54,710 nt of DNA from a virus (IMGVR_UViG_3300028908_000012:1-54710), one strand, 5' to 3'. Positions 7,332-18,462 are shown, counted from the stretch's first letter. The notes: generated by a model from the sequence alone, not told the origin. Program-made: numbers and translations.

Positions 7332-9647
7332 ATGGAAGGAACACAACAGAAAGTATTTATCCCGTTTACAGGTGCGGTGAATAATGTCTTATCTCCTTTA
7401 TATTTAGGAGGCACTAATGCCTCCCCTCACGCTGTTAATGTAGATAACAACAGAGGAGCATTGAGAGGGACTAGAGATCATAAATTAATAGGTACTACTA
7501 AACTCGCTTATCGATACGAGTATCAATTAAGAGGGAATAAGTGTGTAGTAGCAGATAGTACACCACTCGATATAGCGGTATATAATCACAAGATTTACCA
7601 TACTCGCTATACAGGCGGAGAGTTACGAGTCAGCACTTGTAATTGTGCAGAATATGGAAGTAACAGTGTTATAATGCTTAATAATACAGATTTTACAGTA
7701 GCCGCCACAGGTTTATCCACAGGTAGGTTACTACACACCTATTCCCTTGCTATGATGAGAGCGGGATTAGGTAGTATAAAAGATATATTTCCACCTGATT
7801 ATGAGATTGAGTATCAAAATACTCCAACAAAAGCCGCCTCGTTTATAAACACGCTTATAAGCAACATACAGGCAATAGAAGACTCAACCGATACAGAAGA
7901 GCAAAAAACTCTGTTTTCGTCCGTCAAGACCCGCACAGAGTTTATATTAGAGGTATATAAAGGATTTAAAGACTCTGCATCAGGGGTATTGGATAAATCC
8001 GCAACATCCACTAAGTGGGAGACTACTTATAAAGAGAGTGAGACAGCTTGTTTTGACTTTTTAACCGGTAGTACATTCCCTTATGATAATACTAAGGTGG
8101 TTACAAACAGTTATGAGGGATTGTTTAATCATATCAAGGCTAACAATTCAAGAGAGTTATTATCCACCAAATGGGATAGTTCCACGACGCTATACCACCA
8201 TATCGATGTTGAGAATGAGAGGATAAAGTCAGACCCTGTTTACTCCAACAGCCAAAGGGCGTATGAGTGGAGACAGCTATATAATGATATTTACGAGCGT
8301 ATAAGAAATACAGCTGCAAAAGAAAGCGGAGAGGTTACAGCGGCATCAGATTATCTTTATACAAAACTACAAGAGGCTTTAACAGAAGCGGAGCAGGATG
8401 TACTGAAAGGACAGTTCCAACACACTTTCACAGTTACATTATATAACAGCTGTACCGCAATAGAGTCAGCACCTACTAAAGATAAGACCTATTATGGAGC
8501 TTTGAGTAAGGATATAACTATAAACCTTACCACAGATACCGAAGCTGATAAGTATAGGTTATACTATAACCCACCTTTAACAGCTAATTGGTATTTGTTG
8601 TATGAAGGAGATACAAAAAATACTGATGGCACTCCTGTAACACAAGAGACCATAACAATAGAAACCGACCCAATGAAGATGATAGGATTATCCCAATTAT
8701 CCACCAGAGACAGTTTTAACACGAGCATTTATGATGTCTCAGGGGTTGAGATAGTAAAGGGTAGGCTATTCTTTTTCAGGCGTAATGATACTAGACTGTA
8801 TTACAGTAAACAAGGGCAACCGTCCGCTTTGAAGCCGCTTCAATATATAGAATTTGAGAGAAGCATACAGCATATTCAACATATTCAAAACGCTTTGTTA
8901 GTTTTTGATGGTTATAATAACTATACAGTCAGTCAGGATTTAGTAGTTAAAAGAGTAGATAACGACAGTTATTTAAGGTCTCCCACAACAGTAGTTACAA
9001 GGTATGCCAATGTACTATGGCTACATTATCAAGGATTAAAAATCCAAATGGGTTTTGGTTCTCAATCTTTGACAGCTAAAAGTTGGGATAGATGCACTAT
9101 TCCAACAGACACCGACCCCACAGCATGGAGTAGTGTATTATGGAAAGATAGTTATTGGTTACTTCATGTACCTACGCACAGGTTATATGAGTTTAACATA
9201 AGAACAAGGACATTACATTACCACAATGCAATCTCGTTTGTACATTTGTACACTTACGAGGATAAGATGTATGCCACTACGCAAAACGGTGAGGTGTACG
9301 AGCTGTTTACATGTGATAAAAGGCAGGGGTTTATCTATCACACTCCGACATTCGGAGGTTATAGAGCAGGATTATGGCAAGAGTTTTTAACATATAATGT
9401 CTCTATTACAGATACAAATAAAGGGTTTATTGAAATTAAAACATTTATCGATGAGAAGCTTGTTTTAACTCAAAAACACCCTACACATGACTATAAGAAC
9501 AAACATTCTGATAAAGTAATAGTAGAGAGACAGCCTATACCCGCACAACTTAACAAAGGATCACAGGTGCGGTTTGAGTTGAGAGGAAAAGATATAGAAT
9601 TGAATAGCTTAGAGCTGTTCTATACCTCTCATCAATATGAATACTAG
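7332..9647 (+). CDS. Large tail protein, nozzle or stabilisation type
   Basis: 771 residues, beta-rich. The N-terminus (FIPFTGAVNNVLSPLYLGG, then NVDNNRGALRGTRDHKL) resembles the opening of podovirus tail nozzle/stabilisation proteins, which begin with a short conserved segment and continue as a beta-propeller. The later part has repeated W and Y blade-like strands (YWLLHVPTHRLYEFNIRTRTLHY). It would sit below the portal ring and form the tail tube. The family match is by overall resemblance only. It lies between fibre genes and ejection-type proteins, as expected for a podovirus tail. Confidence 0.5.
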   Translation: MEGTQQKVFIPFTGAVNNVLSPLYLGGTNASPHAVNVDNNRGALRGTRDHKLIGTTKLAYRYEYQLRGNKCVVADSTPLDIAVYNHKIYHTRYTGGELRVSTCNCAEYGSNSVIMLNNTDFTVAATGLSTGRLLHTYSLAMMRAGLGSIKDIFPPDYEIEYQNTPTKAASFINTLISNIQAIEDSTDTEEQKTLFSSVKTRTEFILEVYKGFKDSASGVLDKSATSTKWETTYKESETACFDFLTGSTFPYDNTKVVTNSYEGLFNHIKANNSRELLSTKWDSSTTLYHHIDVENERIKSDPVYSNSQRAYEWRQLYNDIYERIRNTAAKESGEVTAASDYLYTKLQEALTEAEQDVLKGQFQHTFTVTLYNSCTAIESAPTKDKTYYGALSKDITINLTTDTEADKYRLYYNPPLTANWYLLYEGDTKNTDGTPVTQETITIETDPMKMIGLSQLSTRDSFNTSIYDVSGVEIVKGRLFFFRRNDTRLYYSKQGQPSALKPLQYIEFERSIQHIQHIQNALLVFDGYNNYTVSQDLVVKRVDNDSYLRSPTTVVTRYANVLWLHYQGLKIQMGFGSQSLTAKSWDRCTIPTDTDPTAWSSVLWKDSYWLLHVPTHRLYEFNIRTRTLHYHNAISFVHLYTYEDKMYATTQNGEVYELFTCDKRQGFIYHTPTFGGYRAGLWQEFLTYNVSITDTNKGFIEIKTFIDEKLVLTQKHPTHDYKNKHSDKVIVERQPIPAQLNKGSQVRFELRGKDIELNSLELFYTSHQYEY

Positions 9648-9656
9648 GAGGTAATA

Positions 9657-10370
9657 ATGGCATTATTTGGAGCTATATTAGGCGGACTCCTTTCTTATGG
9701 AGCGGCCAAAAAACAAAACAAGAATATGGAGAACGCTACCAAAGTACAAGAAGAGGCACTCCAACTCAATAAAGAGGAGTATCAAAGACAGCTTGAAAAA
9801 GAAAAGGAGTGGTACGATACCTTTGGATTTATTGATGATAATATCGCTGATTTTGCTAAGCAGTTTGACAGCACTCTATCAGCACAATATAAAAATACGC
9901 AGTTAGAGCAGTCAATCCAAAAAGCTAAAGACAATACATTAAAAATGTTAGCTCAGAGAGGTTATGACACCGGTAACGGTATAGAAGCCTCGCTAATGAC
10001 TCAAATAGAGACACAAAAACAGCTTAGAGCCGCTGAAATACAGGCAACAGCTCCGCTAGAACAAGCCCAAACGCTTATGGATATGGGTCAGTATGCGTAT
10101 TCGCATAAACCTAATCCAATGAACGCATTAGGTAATATGACATCACAAGCTAATCAATATGCAACAGGGTTACGGTCTTTAGGATCATATTATGGGCAAA
10201 GAGCAGCGAGTTCAGCTCAATTTGGTGGAATGTTAGGTGGAGCAATAGGTAACGCAATGTTATCAGCAAATCCGTCATGGGCGGACTCCTCTTTTGGTAG
10301 AATGATGTTTGGTACAACACCGGTATCACAACAATATTACAGCGGACAACAAACTCCGCAGTTATTTTAG
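9657..10370 (+). CDS. Internal virion / ejection protein, small
   Basis: 237 residues. There is a glycine-rich hydrophobic N-terminus (MALFGAILGGLLSYGAAKK), then a long coiled coil rich in Gln, Glu and Lys, and a Gly/Ala-rich tail (GGMLGGAIGNAML). This composition and its position just before two very large proteins are typical of podovirus ejection proteins, which leave the capsid with the DNA and form a conduit across the envelope. Start behind AGGAGGTAATAATG. Specific family not certain. Confidence 0.55.
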   Translation: MALFGAILGGLLSYGAAKKQNKNMENATKVQEEALQLNKEEYQRQLEKEKEWYDTFGFIDDNIADFAKQFDSTLSAQYKNTQLEQSIQKAKDNTLKMLAQRGYDTGNGIEASLMTQIETQKQLRAAEIQATAPLEQAQTLMDMGQYAYSHKPNPMNALGNMTSQANQYATGLRSLGSYYGQRAASSAQFGGMLGGAIGNAMLSANPSWADSSFGRMMFGTTPVSQQYYSGQQTPQLF

Positions 10371-10380
10371 GGGGTTATAG

Positions 10381-13281
10381 ATGGCATTTGGAGATTTTGC
10401 ATTTGGAGCAGGGATAGGCAGCCAAGCTGAAAACCTATACCAGAGGCAGTTAATAGAAAGAGAAAACGCCGAAATGGCTATGATACAAAAAAGACAGCAG
10501 TTCCAAGATCAACAATCCGCCAGAGCAGGGCAACAATCCGCCAGAGCTAGAACAGGAGGCGGCGGAGGTCGATCAGGCGGCACAACCGCTGATAACAGTC
10601 AACAAGCAGAAGCGGAAGCAGCATTAAGAGGACTTACCAAAAACACGGTTAACAATGCACTTGCAAAGTTCTATGAAACCGGAGACGGCAAGGACTTTAT
10701 GGCTGCCTTAAAAGCTGATCCGGCAGGTAAAGCGACAAAGTTGTTAGGAGATGTAAAAGACATTAACACCCTCTCAGCGTGGGATGTAGCGGAGCATAGA
10801 GATAAGTTCGATAAAGAACATCCGGAACTCAAAAAACTTTCGGATGAAGAGGTAGCCAAGACACTAGGTAAAAGGTACGCTACATTTACTTATATAGACC
10901 CAAAAACAGGAGAGTTAGAGAGAAGTATAGAGGATTTAGTAGCCCTTGCCCCTATGACGGGTTATCACAAAACGGCAGATAAAAATAAAATAGACCTCTA
11001 TATAAAAGCATCAAATACTTATGATAAACATGGAAATATCAAGGGGTCAGCAGACACGAGACTGAAAAACGCCTTATTGTATGCCATAGCTCACGATGCT
11101 CCAAAAGAGGATATAAAACAGCTCCAAAATGCTTTAAATACTTTAAAAGGTAAAACAAATGTAGCAGGGTCTAAACTTTCTTTATCTATGGGAGCAGAAA
11201 AGGCATTTACAGCCCCTATTATCAAGAAATTAGAAGACGCACTAAATAGCGGTGCGTCAGAAGCTACTATAAAGAAGATACAGAATGAACTGTATGAAGC
11301 TAAAGAGCGATTTAAACAGCTAGATAGTAAATACAGAAAAGGGAGCCGATCAAGTCGATCAAGTAGCGGAGGCGGAGGATCAACCTCTAATTATACCGCA
11401 ACAGTCCATGCTGCTTTGAAATCTAAAATAGGTAAAGAGTTATATAACCTAGACTCCAAAGACAGTAAAATAAGCACACATCCAAAAACCTCTTTTATTA
11501 CCCCATCAGGGGTTAAGATAGGACTAACGACCGTAGAAGCAAAAGGAGTTAATTACGCTGTTGGAAGCCCGACAGAGGCTAGAGACTCTTTAATGATAGC
11601 AAAAGAGGTTTTAGGAGCTGATAGTAAAGAGTATAAGGCACTAAAAGACCAAATAGATGAGATGTATCCGGCAGGGTCATTTAAGAAAGGCGGGGCAATA
11701 TACAACTCGCTAAGAGCAAGGAGATTTGATCCGAATAAACTAGCAGCGGTGTTATACCCAAACTCTACAAAATCCCAAAAAGCCACCTATGCAGGTAAGA
11801 TAGCACTTGCAAAGGATGCTGCTATAAAGGACGCAAAAGCTCAGGGCGTAGGTCTTAACGCTGTTATAATAGAGAAGTGGTTAAACAAAGCCCTAGCGGA
11901 CTCATCAGCAGTTAAAAAGTACCTTGCAAAAGAAACTCCGGCAAGTAAAGCAGACGGAACAAAAGAGATAAAATACGAAGGTAAAAGCCCAACTGCTATT
12001 TATGTAGGTAAACAAAAACTTACCGTACCGAGTATAAAGGTAAATGGAAAGATGTTCCCTCAGACCATAGCAGGTACAAAACAGGCGATAGAAGAAGCGA
12101 AAAAGGCAGGTAAAAACACAAAAGCACTAGATGACCTTATGACTAGACTCCAAAATAATGGAATAGGATCGTTTATCGCTGACGGGTATATAAAAGGCTT
12201 ATCCAAAGCGGATATAGCTGACACGCTAAAAGATAAACTTGCTATCGAAGGTAAAAGCAGTAGAGACAAGGTTGTTTCAGCTCTAGCAGCCTTAGAAAGC
12301 GATATGGCAGGTATGACGACACTAGACCCCGCAACTATTCAACAGTTGTTTAATCAGCATTACGCTGAGAGTACAAGGGATAGAAGTAAGTCCATAGGTC
12401 AAGGTAGTTATGTAGAGAAAGAAAAGAGGATAATGGCTACTACCAAAAAGGTATTTGGTACAGATAATCCGTTAGAAGTACCTTATACCAAGTTTATATC
12501 TAAACAAGCAGGTAAAGACCTTATGCTACAATTCAAAGGAGAAGAAAAAATCCAGAACGAGAAGAAGGATATAGGACTCGTAAGTGAGTATAAAGATAAC
12601 AAATCCAATCCGATCGTAGCAGAACTATTAGCTAAATCTATGAATATACTAGAGAGAATAGGTAAACTTAAAAAAGGAGCTAATTTTGTTCAAGAAGTAG
12701 GAGCATTAATCCAAAACTATCTACCTAATATCCCAGCTATGGGTATTACAGAGAGTGGATCATTAGCTATTATAGCTAACGAACCGAGTTTTGATAAGAT
12801 AGCTACCCGATTAAGTTCATCCGATCCACATCTAGCGGATTTATGGAATAAAATGGACTCAACCGCCAAAAAAGGATTAAGACTTATCCTTAAACAAATC
12901 TCAGGACAGGCAGTCTCCGACAAAGAGTATCAAGGTTGGAGAGAAGAGTCATTAGGTAGTTTCGGGCAAAATTTTGATAAAAGAGCGGTTGTGTTAGGAG
13001 AGTTCTTTAACTATTTGGAGACCAAAACAAGAGCAGCCGTCCAAGCCCTTTACGATAAAGGATATAAATATACCGCTATGAAGATGAAAGGCGGAATAGA
13101 GACAGCTAAAATGTATCTACCTAAAGGGGCAGAGTCCACTTATAAAGGTGGTTATAGCTTTAACGGCGATACGAAAAAGATATATGGCTTATTAAGAGCA
13201 GGGAAAATAAGGGTAAAAGACTTAACCAAAGCAGATAAAAAAGCTTTAAAAGCCTATTTACTCAAAAAAGGGGTTAAATAA
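10381..13281 (+). CDS. Large internal virion / ejection protein
   Basis: 966 residues, very rich in Lys, Ala and Ser, largely helical, no cysteine noticed. Two flexible glycine linkers are visible: near residues 58-68 (ARTGGGGGRSGG) and near residue 320 (SRSSRSSSGGGGSTS), dividing the protein into three blocks. No transglycosylase motif was seen. Its size, its place between a small ejection-type protein and the portal, and its one-base stop/start overlap with the portal gene (TAATG) support an internal virion protein. Function inferred. Confidence 0.5.
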   Translation: MAFGDFAFGAGIGSQAENLYQRQLIERENAEMAMIQKRQQFQDQQSARAGQQSARARTGGGGGRSGGTTADNSQQAEAEAALRGLTKNTVNNALAKFYETGDGKDFMAALKADPAGKATKLLGDVKDINTLSAWDVAEHRDKFDKEHPELKKLSDEEVAKTLGKRYATFTYIDPKTGELERSIEDLVALAPMTGYHKTADKNKIDLYIKASNTYDKHGNIKGSADTRLKNALLYAIAHDAPKEDIKQLQNALNTLKGKTNVAGSKLSLSMGAEKAFTAPIIKKLEDALNSGASEATIKKIQNELYEAKERFKQLDSKYRKGSRSSRSSSGGGGSTSNYTATVHAALKSKIGKELYNLDSKDSKISTHPKTSFITPSGVKIGLTTVEAKGVNYAVGSPTEARDSLMIAKEVLGADSKEYKALKDQIDEMYPAGSFKKGGAIYNSLRARRFDPNKLAAVLYPNSTKSQKATYAGKIALAKDAAIKDAKAQGVGLNAVIIEKWLNKALADSSAVKKYLAKETPASKADGTKEIKYEGKSPTAIYVGKQKLTVPSIKVNGKMFPQTIAGTKQAIEEAKKAGKNTKALDDLMTRLQNNGIGSFIADGYIKGLSKADIADTLKDKLAIEGKSSRDKVVSALAALESDMAGMTTLDPATIQQLFNQHYAESTRDRSKSIGQGSYVEKEKRIMATTKKVFGTDNPLEVPYTKFISKQAGKDLMLQFKGEEKIQNEKKDIGLVSEYKDNKSNPIVAELLAKSMNILERIGKLKKGANFVQEVGALIQNYLPNIPAMGITESGSLAIIANEPSFDKIATRLSSSDPHLADLWNKMDSTAKKGLRLILKQISGQAVSDKEYQGWREESLGSFGQNFDKRAVVLGEFFNYLETKTRAAVQALYDKGYKYTAMKMKGGIETAKMYLPKGAESTYKGGYSFNGDTKKIYGLLRAGKIRVKDLTKADKKALKAYLLKKGVK

Positions 13282-15200
13282 TGCTTAATACATTATCACA
13301 CGGTACACCTCCAAGAGTCTATTTATCAGACCCATCCGCACAAAAAGGAGCGGTAGGATATAAAGGACACCATAAAATAGAGTTTAAAGCTGACCTCCGT
13401 GAGCTGATAAGGATAGCTAATCTATCTAAAGATACTCTCAAAACAGCCAGAGACGAGGCGGCTGAGTTGTGGGAGTTTTACGACGGTAAGCACTTCACGG
13501 ATGCTCAATGTAAACTACTGTTTAGCAGAGGATCACCGGCAGAATATAAAAACATCATAATGGAGATAGCCAATGCAATACAAGGCTATTTCCTCAAAGT
13601 ACAAAACACCGCAATTTTAAAACCAAGAGGACAGGCAGACTCTCATAGAGTAATGGCACATCAATCGCACATCGAGTATGTTAAGTCAATATCAGATTTT
13701 GACGATATACAAGGGCAGATTATATTAGAGAGCCTGTTATCGGGGTTATGTGCGACTGAATATGTCGTAGCTCCAACAGGTAAAAAAGATGAGTTTGGTA
13801 CACCAATAAACGAGATAAAGGTTGTTTATGTACCATCCAAGCAAGTTATGATCGACCCATACTCGGTATTACCTGATTACTCTGATGCCCTGTTTATCCA
13901 TAGGTGGAGATGGGTAGGGCAACGATGGATAAGAGGAATGTTTGGGAGCGATAAACTCCAACAGCTTGAAGCACGACATATAGCCGTAGAAGGCTTTGAC
14001 AGTGAGTTCGATGATGTCATAGGACTTAAAAATGATAGTTGGTATGACAACGATAGATTTTTCATTATGGAGACTCAGTATAGGAGAGAGGATAATACAA
14101 TAGAGAGGATATTTTGGCATGATAATATTATCCTTTCGAGAGAAGTCCTCCCAACCAACACTTTTACTTACAGAGTAGTTAAGTACAAGGTAGATAGTAA
14201 GACAGAAGAGTATTACGGAGAGTTTAGGAACATAAAAGAGAACCAAAAGGCGTTAAACCAAGCTATTATATCTTTTCAAGGACTCATGAACGGTTTTAGG
14301 GTTATAGCCCAAGAAGGTACATTTGCCACCGATAAAGAGAAGATGAGGTTTCAAAATGCTATGTTTACCGCTAACCAAGTGGCGTTTGTTCAAAATTTAA
14401 ACGGGGTTATGATACATAATCTCCAACCACAAGCACAATTACAGGCACAGAAGATTTTAGATACCGAAGCATCTATGTTTAAAGTCTTAGGGTTAAACCC
14501 CGCTTTCTTAGGGTTTAGTGATGCAAGTTCAAGCGGTAGAAAGGTATCTTTACAGCAAAATGCTGCCATTAACAGCTTGACAAGGCTATTTAACCACCTT
14601 GAAAAGTGGCATAAATATATTATGTTGGATATTATTCATTTTACGACCATTTACAAGAACGCCTATGAGGTTGTAACCCTTACCGATGAGTATAATGCAC
14701 AATACCAAATAGAGTTTAACGCTCCGCTTATCGAGAAAGTAGAGTTAGGTTCAGAGGTTTGGTATATACCCAAAACTTACACGGATAAGAACGGTAACAT
14801 CAGACGAAAGAATGACCCTCGAACAGACCTGTCTGAAATAGAAGTTGACATTGAGGTACATACCTCAGATATGAACGGATCAGACTCTATTGATGCGGTT
14901 ATGCTTGACAATCTGATAAATGGAGTAGCAGGGCAATCCTTGATGAACGCTCAACCGGCAGCGTATTTTTACATTATAGGACTTAAAATTAAAAATCTAA
15001 AGACTAAAAACAGTGAGCAGGTAGCTCAAATTTACTTCAACATAGCTCAACAGCTTGGTTTTGTAGCTCCGACCGTTGATCCAAGACAAGTTATGCAGAA
15101 CCAAACAGGAGTAGCGGGAAATATACAAGGTCAAGCAGGTGATCTTGTGTCAAGTCTCGGAGCAGACTCAGACTTATCACAAGGAGGTTTAAATGGATAA
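13281..15200 (+). CDS. Portal protein
   Basis: 639 residues. The layout fits podovirus portals. A helical N-terminus contains ELWEFYDGKHF. The wing region has QVMIDPYSVLPDYSDALFIHRW. A central conserved block, GEFRNIKENQKALNQAIISFQ..MNGFRVIAQEG, is followed by a stem/crown helix region and a Gln-rich C-terminus. The portal forms the dodecameric DNA channel at one capsid vertex and docks the terminase. It lies far from both the capsid gene (46.8 kb) and the terminase (44.1 kb), which is unusual. The start shares bases with the previous stop; the end overlaps the next gene by 8 bases. Confidence 0.75.
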   Translation: MLNTLSHGTPPRVYLSDPSAQKGAVGYKGHHKIEFKADLRELIRIANLSKDTLKTARDEAAELWEFYDGKHFTDAQCKLLFSRGSPAEYKNIIMEIANAIQGYFLKVQNTAILKPRGQADSHRVMAHQSHIEYVKSISDFDDIQGQIILESLLSGLCATEYVVAPTGKKDEFGTPINEIKVVYVPSKQVMIDPYSVLPDYSDALFIHRWRWVGQRWIRGMFGSDKLQQLEARHIAVEGFDSEFDDVIGLKNDSWYDNDRFFIMETQYRREDNTIERIFWHDNIILSREVLPTNTFTYRVVKYKVDSKTEEYYGEFRNIKENQKALNQAIISFQGLMNGFRVIAQEGTFATDKEKMRFQNAMFTANQVAFVQNLNGVMIHNLQPQAQLQAQKILDTEASMFKVLGLNPAFLGFSDASSSGRKVSLQQNAAINSLTRLFNHLEKWHKYIMLDIIHFTTIYKNAYEVVTLTDEYNAQYQIEFNAPLIEKVELGSEVWYIPKTYTDKNGNIRRKNDPRTDLSEIEVDIEVHTSDMNGSDSIDAVMLDNLINGVAGQSLMNAQPAAYFYIIGLKIKNLKTKNSEQVAQIYFNIAQQLGFVAPTVDPRQVMQNQTGVAGNIQGQAGDLVSSLGADSDLSQGGLNG

Positions 15201-18200
15201 TGTACTTGATTTAGATCAAGAGGAGATAAACGCAACAGTTCTCCCACCAGCGACAGGCGACCTTGATTTAGATCAAGAACCTGTTAAGCCTGACAGTGAG
15301 TTCGATAACAAGCTGTTAGCTGACCTCAATACTCCCAACGAACCAGCTGACGACGGTACACTTGATGCTAAGTTGTTAGAGGAGCTTGATAATGAAGATG
15401 TAAAGCAGACACAGGCAGAGGAGATAACAAAAACGGCTGAAACTACCCATCCAACTACCCTTAATTTCTTACAGGTAGTAAGAGACACAGCCAAAACCAT
15501 AGCAGATTATACTGATGTACCTATTGCTTCTGATATTATAAAAGGAGCGGCCAACAAAGCATCTGACCTTATAACAGGAGCTGCCCAAACCATCCTCGAC
15601 ATAGTAGGTAATGACTTCACACCTGACGGTTTAAACAAAGCCATTGACAAATATAACAAGGATGTAAACAAAGAATATCCTATTGAAGGTGTCGGCGGAT
15701 TGATAGGAGCGTTTGGAGTAGAGGCATTACCGTTTGCCACAGGAGCTAAGGTACTAGATACTATCGCAGGAGCTAAAGCGGTACAAAAGATAATTCCAGC
15801 AGTGGAGAGCAAAGCTGTAAACCTAGCCTTTAAAACCACAGGAGAAGTCATAAAAGGAGCTGTATCAGGGGCAGGAGGTATGTACCTCATATCAAGAGAA
15901 CAAGGGCAGGATAAGGCAATGGACGCTGCTAAATCAGGAGCCTTAATAGGAGCAACCCTTCCTATCGTAGCCCCTTATGTAGCCATAGGAGCTAAAAAAG
16001 CCCTTCAAATGACATACAGTAGCTTACAAAACCACCAATATAAGGCAATAAAGCGGTTATTATTAGAGGGAGAGTACCCACAATATAAAGGCTCAGGAAC
16101 AGACTTGTTTAATACACCTGAGTATAAAGCCATTGAAAAGGTATATATTGACCTTCATAACGCACCTCCTCAATCCGTTGAGGAGAAGATAAAAATGTTC
16201 GCCGATGCCACCAAGCACGGCAGAGCGATAAGAGAGAATGTCCTTAAAAACCAACACTATATCGTAGCTACCTATGAGCAGCAGGGTGATGATATAATAA
16301 GGACTTTGGACGAAGCATTTTCAACCAATCAAAAAGGAGTCAAGATAACAGGAGATGTTAAGAAAGACCCTTTATTAGATAATAACCTTGCCCGTGTGGT
16401 AAAGTTTTTTACATCAGGCATTAAAACAAAAGACCTTAAAGGTACAGAAGGCGGAATAATGGCTAATGCCAGAGCAGCTTACTCCGCCGGAGCAAAGTAC
16501 ATTAGAGAGAAATATCAGAACATTACTTATCAATTAACGGAGGACTCTCCGTTTCGTAAGCTAAATGACCTCATATCAAACGCAGAGACACAATCTCTCA
16601 TTCAGCAGGACACTTTAGCATTTGGTATCCATTCTAAAATATCAGGCGTTTTAGAGCGGGTAGTAAACGACGGCACTATGACTATCGATGACCTTCTAAC
16701 TATCAGGAGAGAGGTAAACAGTCTCTACAAAGACGGTACACAAGGACAAATAGTAGGGAGTGTACGAAAAGAGATAGATAAGGTCATGAAGCAGTCCATG
16801 AGCAAGGAGGATTACGAAGCTTTTAAAGAGTTGAATGAGCATTTCAGCAGGTCTGCCACCGCCACCGAGACAGAGTTCATAAAGAAGTTGAATAGAGCAA
16901 AAGGAGATGAAGACTCTATCTATGGGATAGTCCACGAGGCATTAGAGACAGTCAATCAAGAGGAGATTGATTATATTATGAACTTAGTACCTCGTCAGGC
17001 ACAAGAGGCGTTTATAAATGCGTCCATTAGACACCTGTTCAATAAAAACATCGTAAATAAGAACGGTGTTAAAGTGGCTGTACCTGATATGACCCACATG
17101 ACAAAAGTCTTAAAAGATGCTAAGTTCATGACCTCTTCTGAAAGAGGTAAGATAATCCAAGATTATTTCAAAAAGCTTGATACCTTATTCGGAACAGGTA
17201 CGAGAGATACTATCCTAAGAGACGAGACCCAAAATGTAAGAGCAGGTAAATACGAGGCTATAAGGGAGATAACTACATGGATATATTCAACTCTCTTATG
17301 GAAATGGGGAGATAAAGCCGCTAATATTAAGAGTATAAGCGGTTTAACGAAAGTCCTAAGCAGATTAAGAGGGCAACAGCTGCCTACTTTAAAGACTCAA
17401 GATTTCAGCGATCTCAGGGCTTATTCTGATACATGGGAGACTACCGAGTACTTCAAAACGATGTTCAAAGACCCCGAAGCGGTTGAAGCTACTACCTTTA
17501 TAATAAGTGGGAGCAATGGTGTTAAAACACACTTGACAAAACAGTCGTTTAACTCCATAGCCAAGACGGTTGATGGTGAGAAGGTATATCAGTCCGTTAC
17601 TCAACAATTTCAACAGGCTGTAACTCAACCTATAACACCTCCAACCATCCAAACCCAAATAGTAGCAGACTATCAAGGCGGGTCTATGATAGCAAGACCC
17701 ACAGGAGGTACTAAGACTATTTTCAGCGAGTCATTGGGAGCATTACCAAAAGACAGTGCGAGGCTTGTATATAACGCAAAACAGACAGGACAACCACACA
17801 CTATAAAGATAAGTAATCTCGGTTTCCCTAAAGCCGTAGCACCTAATGACTATACTGTAACAGCAATAAGCGGATCGGGACATGATACAGGGTTTAAACA
17901 AGGTGGGCATATAACCATAGACCTCAACCATCCATCCTTACAAAATGCTAATATGGCTCAGACGGCTGATTATTTCTCCTCCCGTGCCAAAGGAGTAGTG
18001 GAGGACTTATATAATGCTAACGGAGATGTTTTACAGGCTACAAAATGGTTCGATAAGAGAAACAAAGTCTATAATGCACTTACGAACTACTCTGTACCTT
18101 ACGCCGATCAGGGTGTAGTGTATAAACTCCTTCAACTAGATGAAGTAAAACACGCTATGATGAACAGAACAGGTCTATCTCCCGCCGTAAGGCACACAAT

Positions 18201-18462
18201 AGACCTTATTATAAACAGAACAGCCCCTAAAATAGGTAATAAAAACGATTATATAAGGTATATTGAACGCATTGTAGCAAACCCGCAATATATAGAGGGA
18301 TTGTTATATAACAATAGTAGTTACCAAGTAGGTAACATAGCCTTACAAACAGCAGCCAAATCAGGTATTAACCACTCTCTAACCCCTATTGAGATGGCTA
18401 CACACCTTAACAGTAAGGGGCTTAACCCTAAGTTCCTTAACGAATGGTTGAGAGGCCGTTAA
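15193..18462 (+). CDS. Very large internal virion / ejection protein
   Basis: 1089 residues. An acidic N-terminus carries the short repeat LDLDQE twice. Gly/Ala-rich hydrophobic helices follow between about residues 155 and 280 (VGGLIGAFGVEALPFATGAKVL; SGALIGATLPIVAPYVAIGAKKAL), then a long helical region and a mixed C-terminus (TIDLNHPSLQNANM). Hydrophobic helices in an otherwise soluble giant protein are a mark of ejection proteins that insert into host membranes. I saw no catalytic motif. AAGGAGG inside the portal's end is its ribosome site. Confidence 0.5.
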   Translation: MDNVLDLDQEEINATVLPPATGDLDLDQEPVKPDSEFDNKLLADLNTPNEPADDGTLDAKLLEELDNEDVKQTQAEEITKTAETTHPTTLNFLQVVRDTAKTIADYTDVPIASDIIKGAANKASDLITGAAQTILDIVGNDFTPDGLNKAIDKYNKDVNKEYPIEGVGGLIGAFGVEALPFATGAKVLDTIAGAKAVQKIIPAVESKAVNLAFKTTGEVIKGAVSGAGGMYLISREQGQDKAMDAAKSGALIGATLPIVAPYVAIGAKKALQMTYSSLQNHQYKAIKRLLLEGEYPQYKGSGTDLFNTPEYKAIEKVYIDLHNAPPQSVEEKIKMFADATKHGRAIRENVLKNQHYIVATYEQQGDDIIRTLDEAFSTNQKGVKITGDVKKDPLLDNNLARVVKFFTSGIKTKDLKGTEGGIMANARAAYSAGAKYIREKYQNITYQLTEDSPFRKLNDLISNAETQSLIQQDTLAFGIHSKISGVLERVVNDGTMTIDDLLTIRREVNSLYKDGTQGQIVGSVRKEIDKVMKQSMSKEDYEAFKELNEHFSRSATATETEFIKKLNRAKGDEDSIYGIVHEALETVNQEEIDYIMNLVPRQAQEAFINASIRHLFNKNIVNKNGVKVAVPDMTHMTKVLKDAKFMTSSERGKIIQDYFKKLDTLFGTGTRDTILRDETQNVRAGKYEAIREITTWIYSTLLWKWGDKAANIKSISGLTKVLSRLRGQQLPTLKTQDFSDLRAYSDTWETTEYFKTMFKDPEAVEATTFIISGSNGVKTHLTKQSFNSIAKTVDGEKVYQSVTQQFQQAVTQPITPPTIQTQIVADYQGGSMIARPTGGTKTIFSESLGALPKDSARLVYNAKQTGQPHTIKISNLGFPKAVAPNDYTVTAISGSGHDTGFKQGGHITIDLNHPSLQNANMAQTADYFSSRAKGVVEDLYNANGDVLQATKWFDKRNKVYNALTNYSVPYADQGVVYKLLQLDEVKHAMMNRTGLSPAVRHTIDLIINRTAPKIGNKNDYIRYIERIVANPQYIEGLLYNNSSYQVGNIALQTAAKSGINHSLTPIEMATHLNSKGLNPKFLNEWLRGR

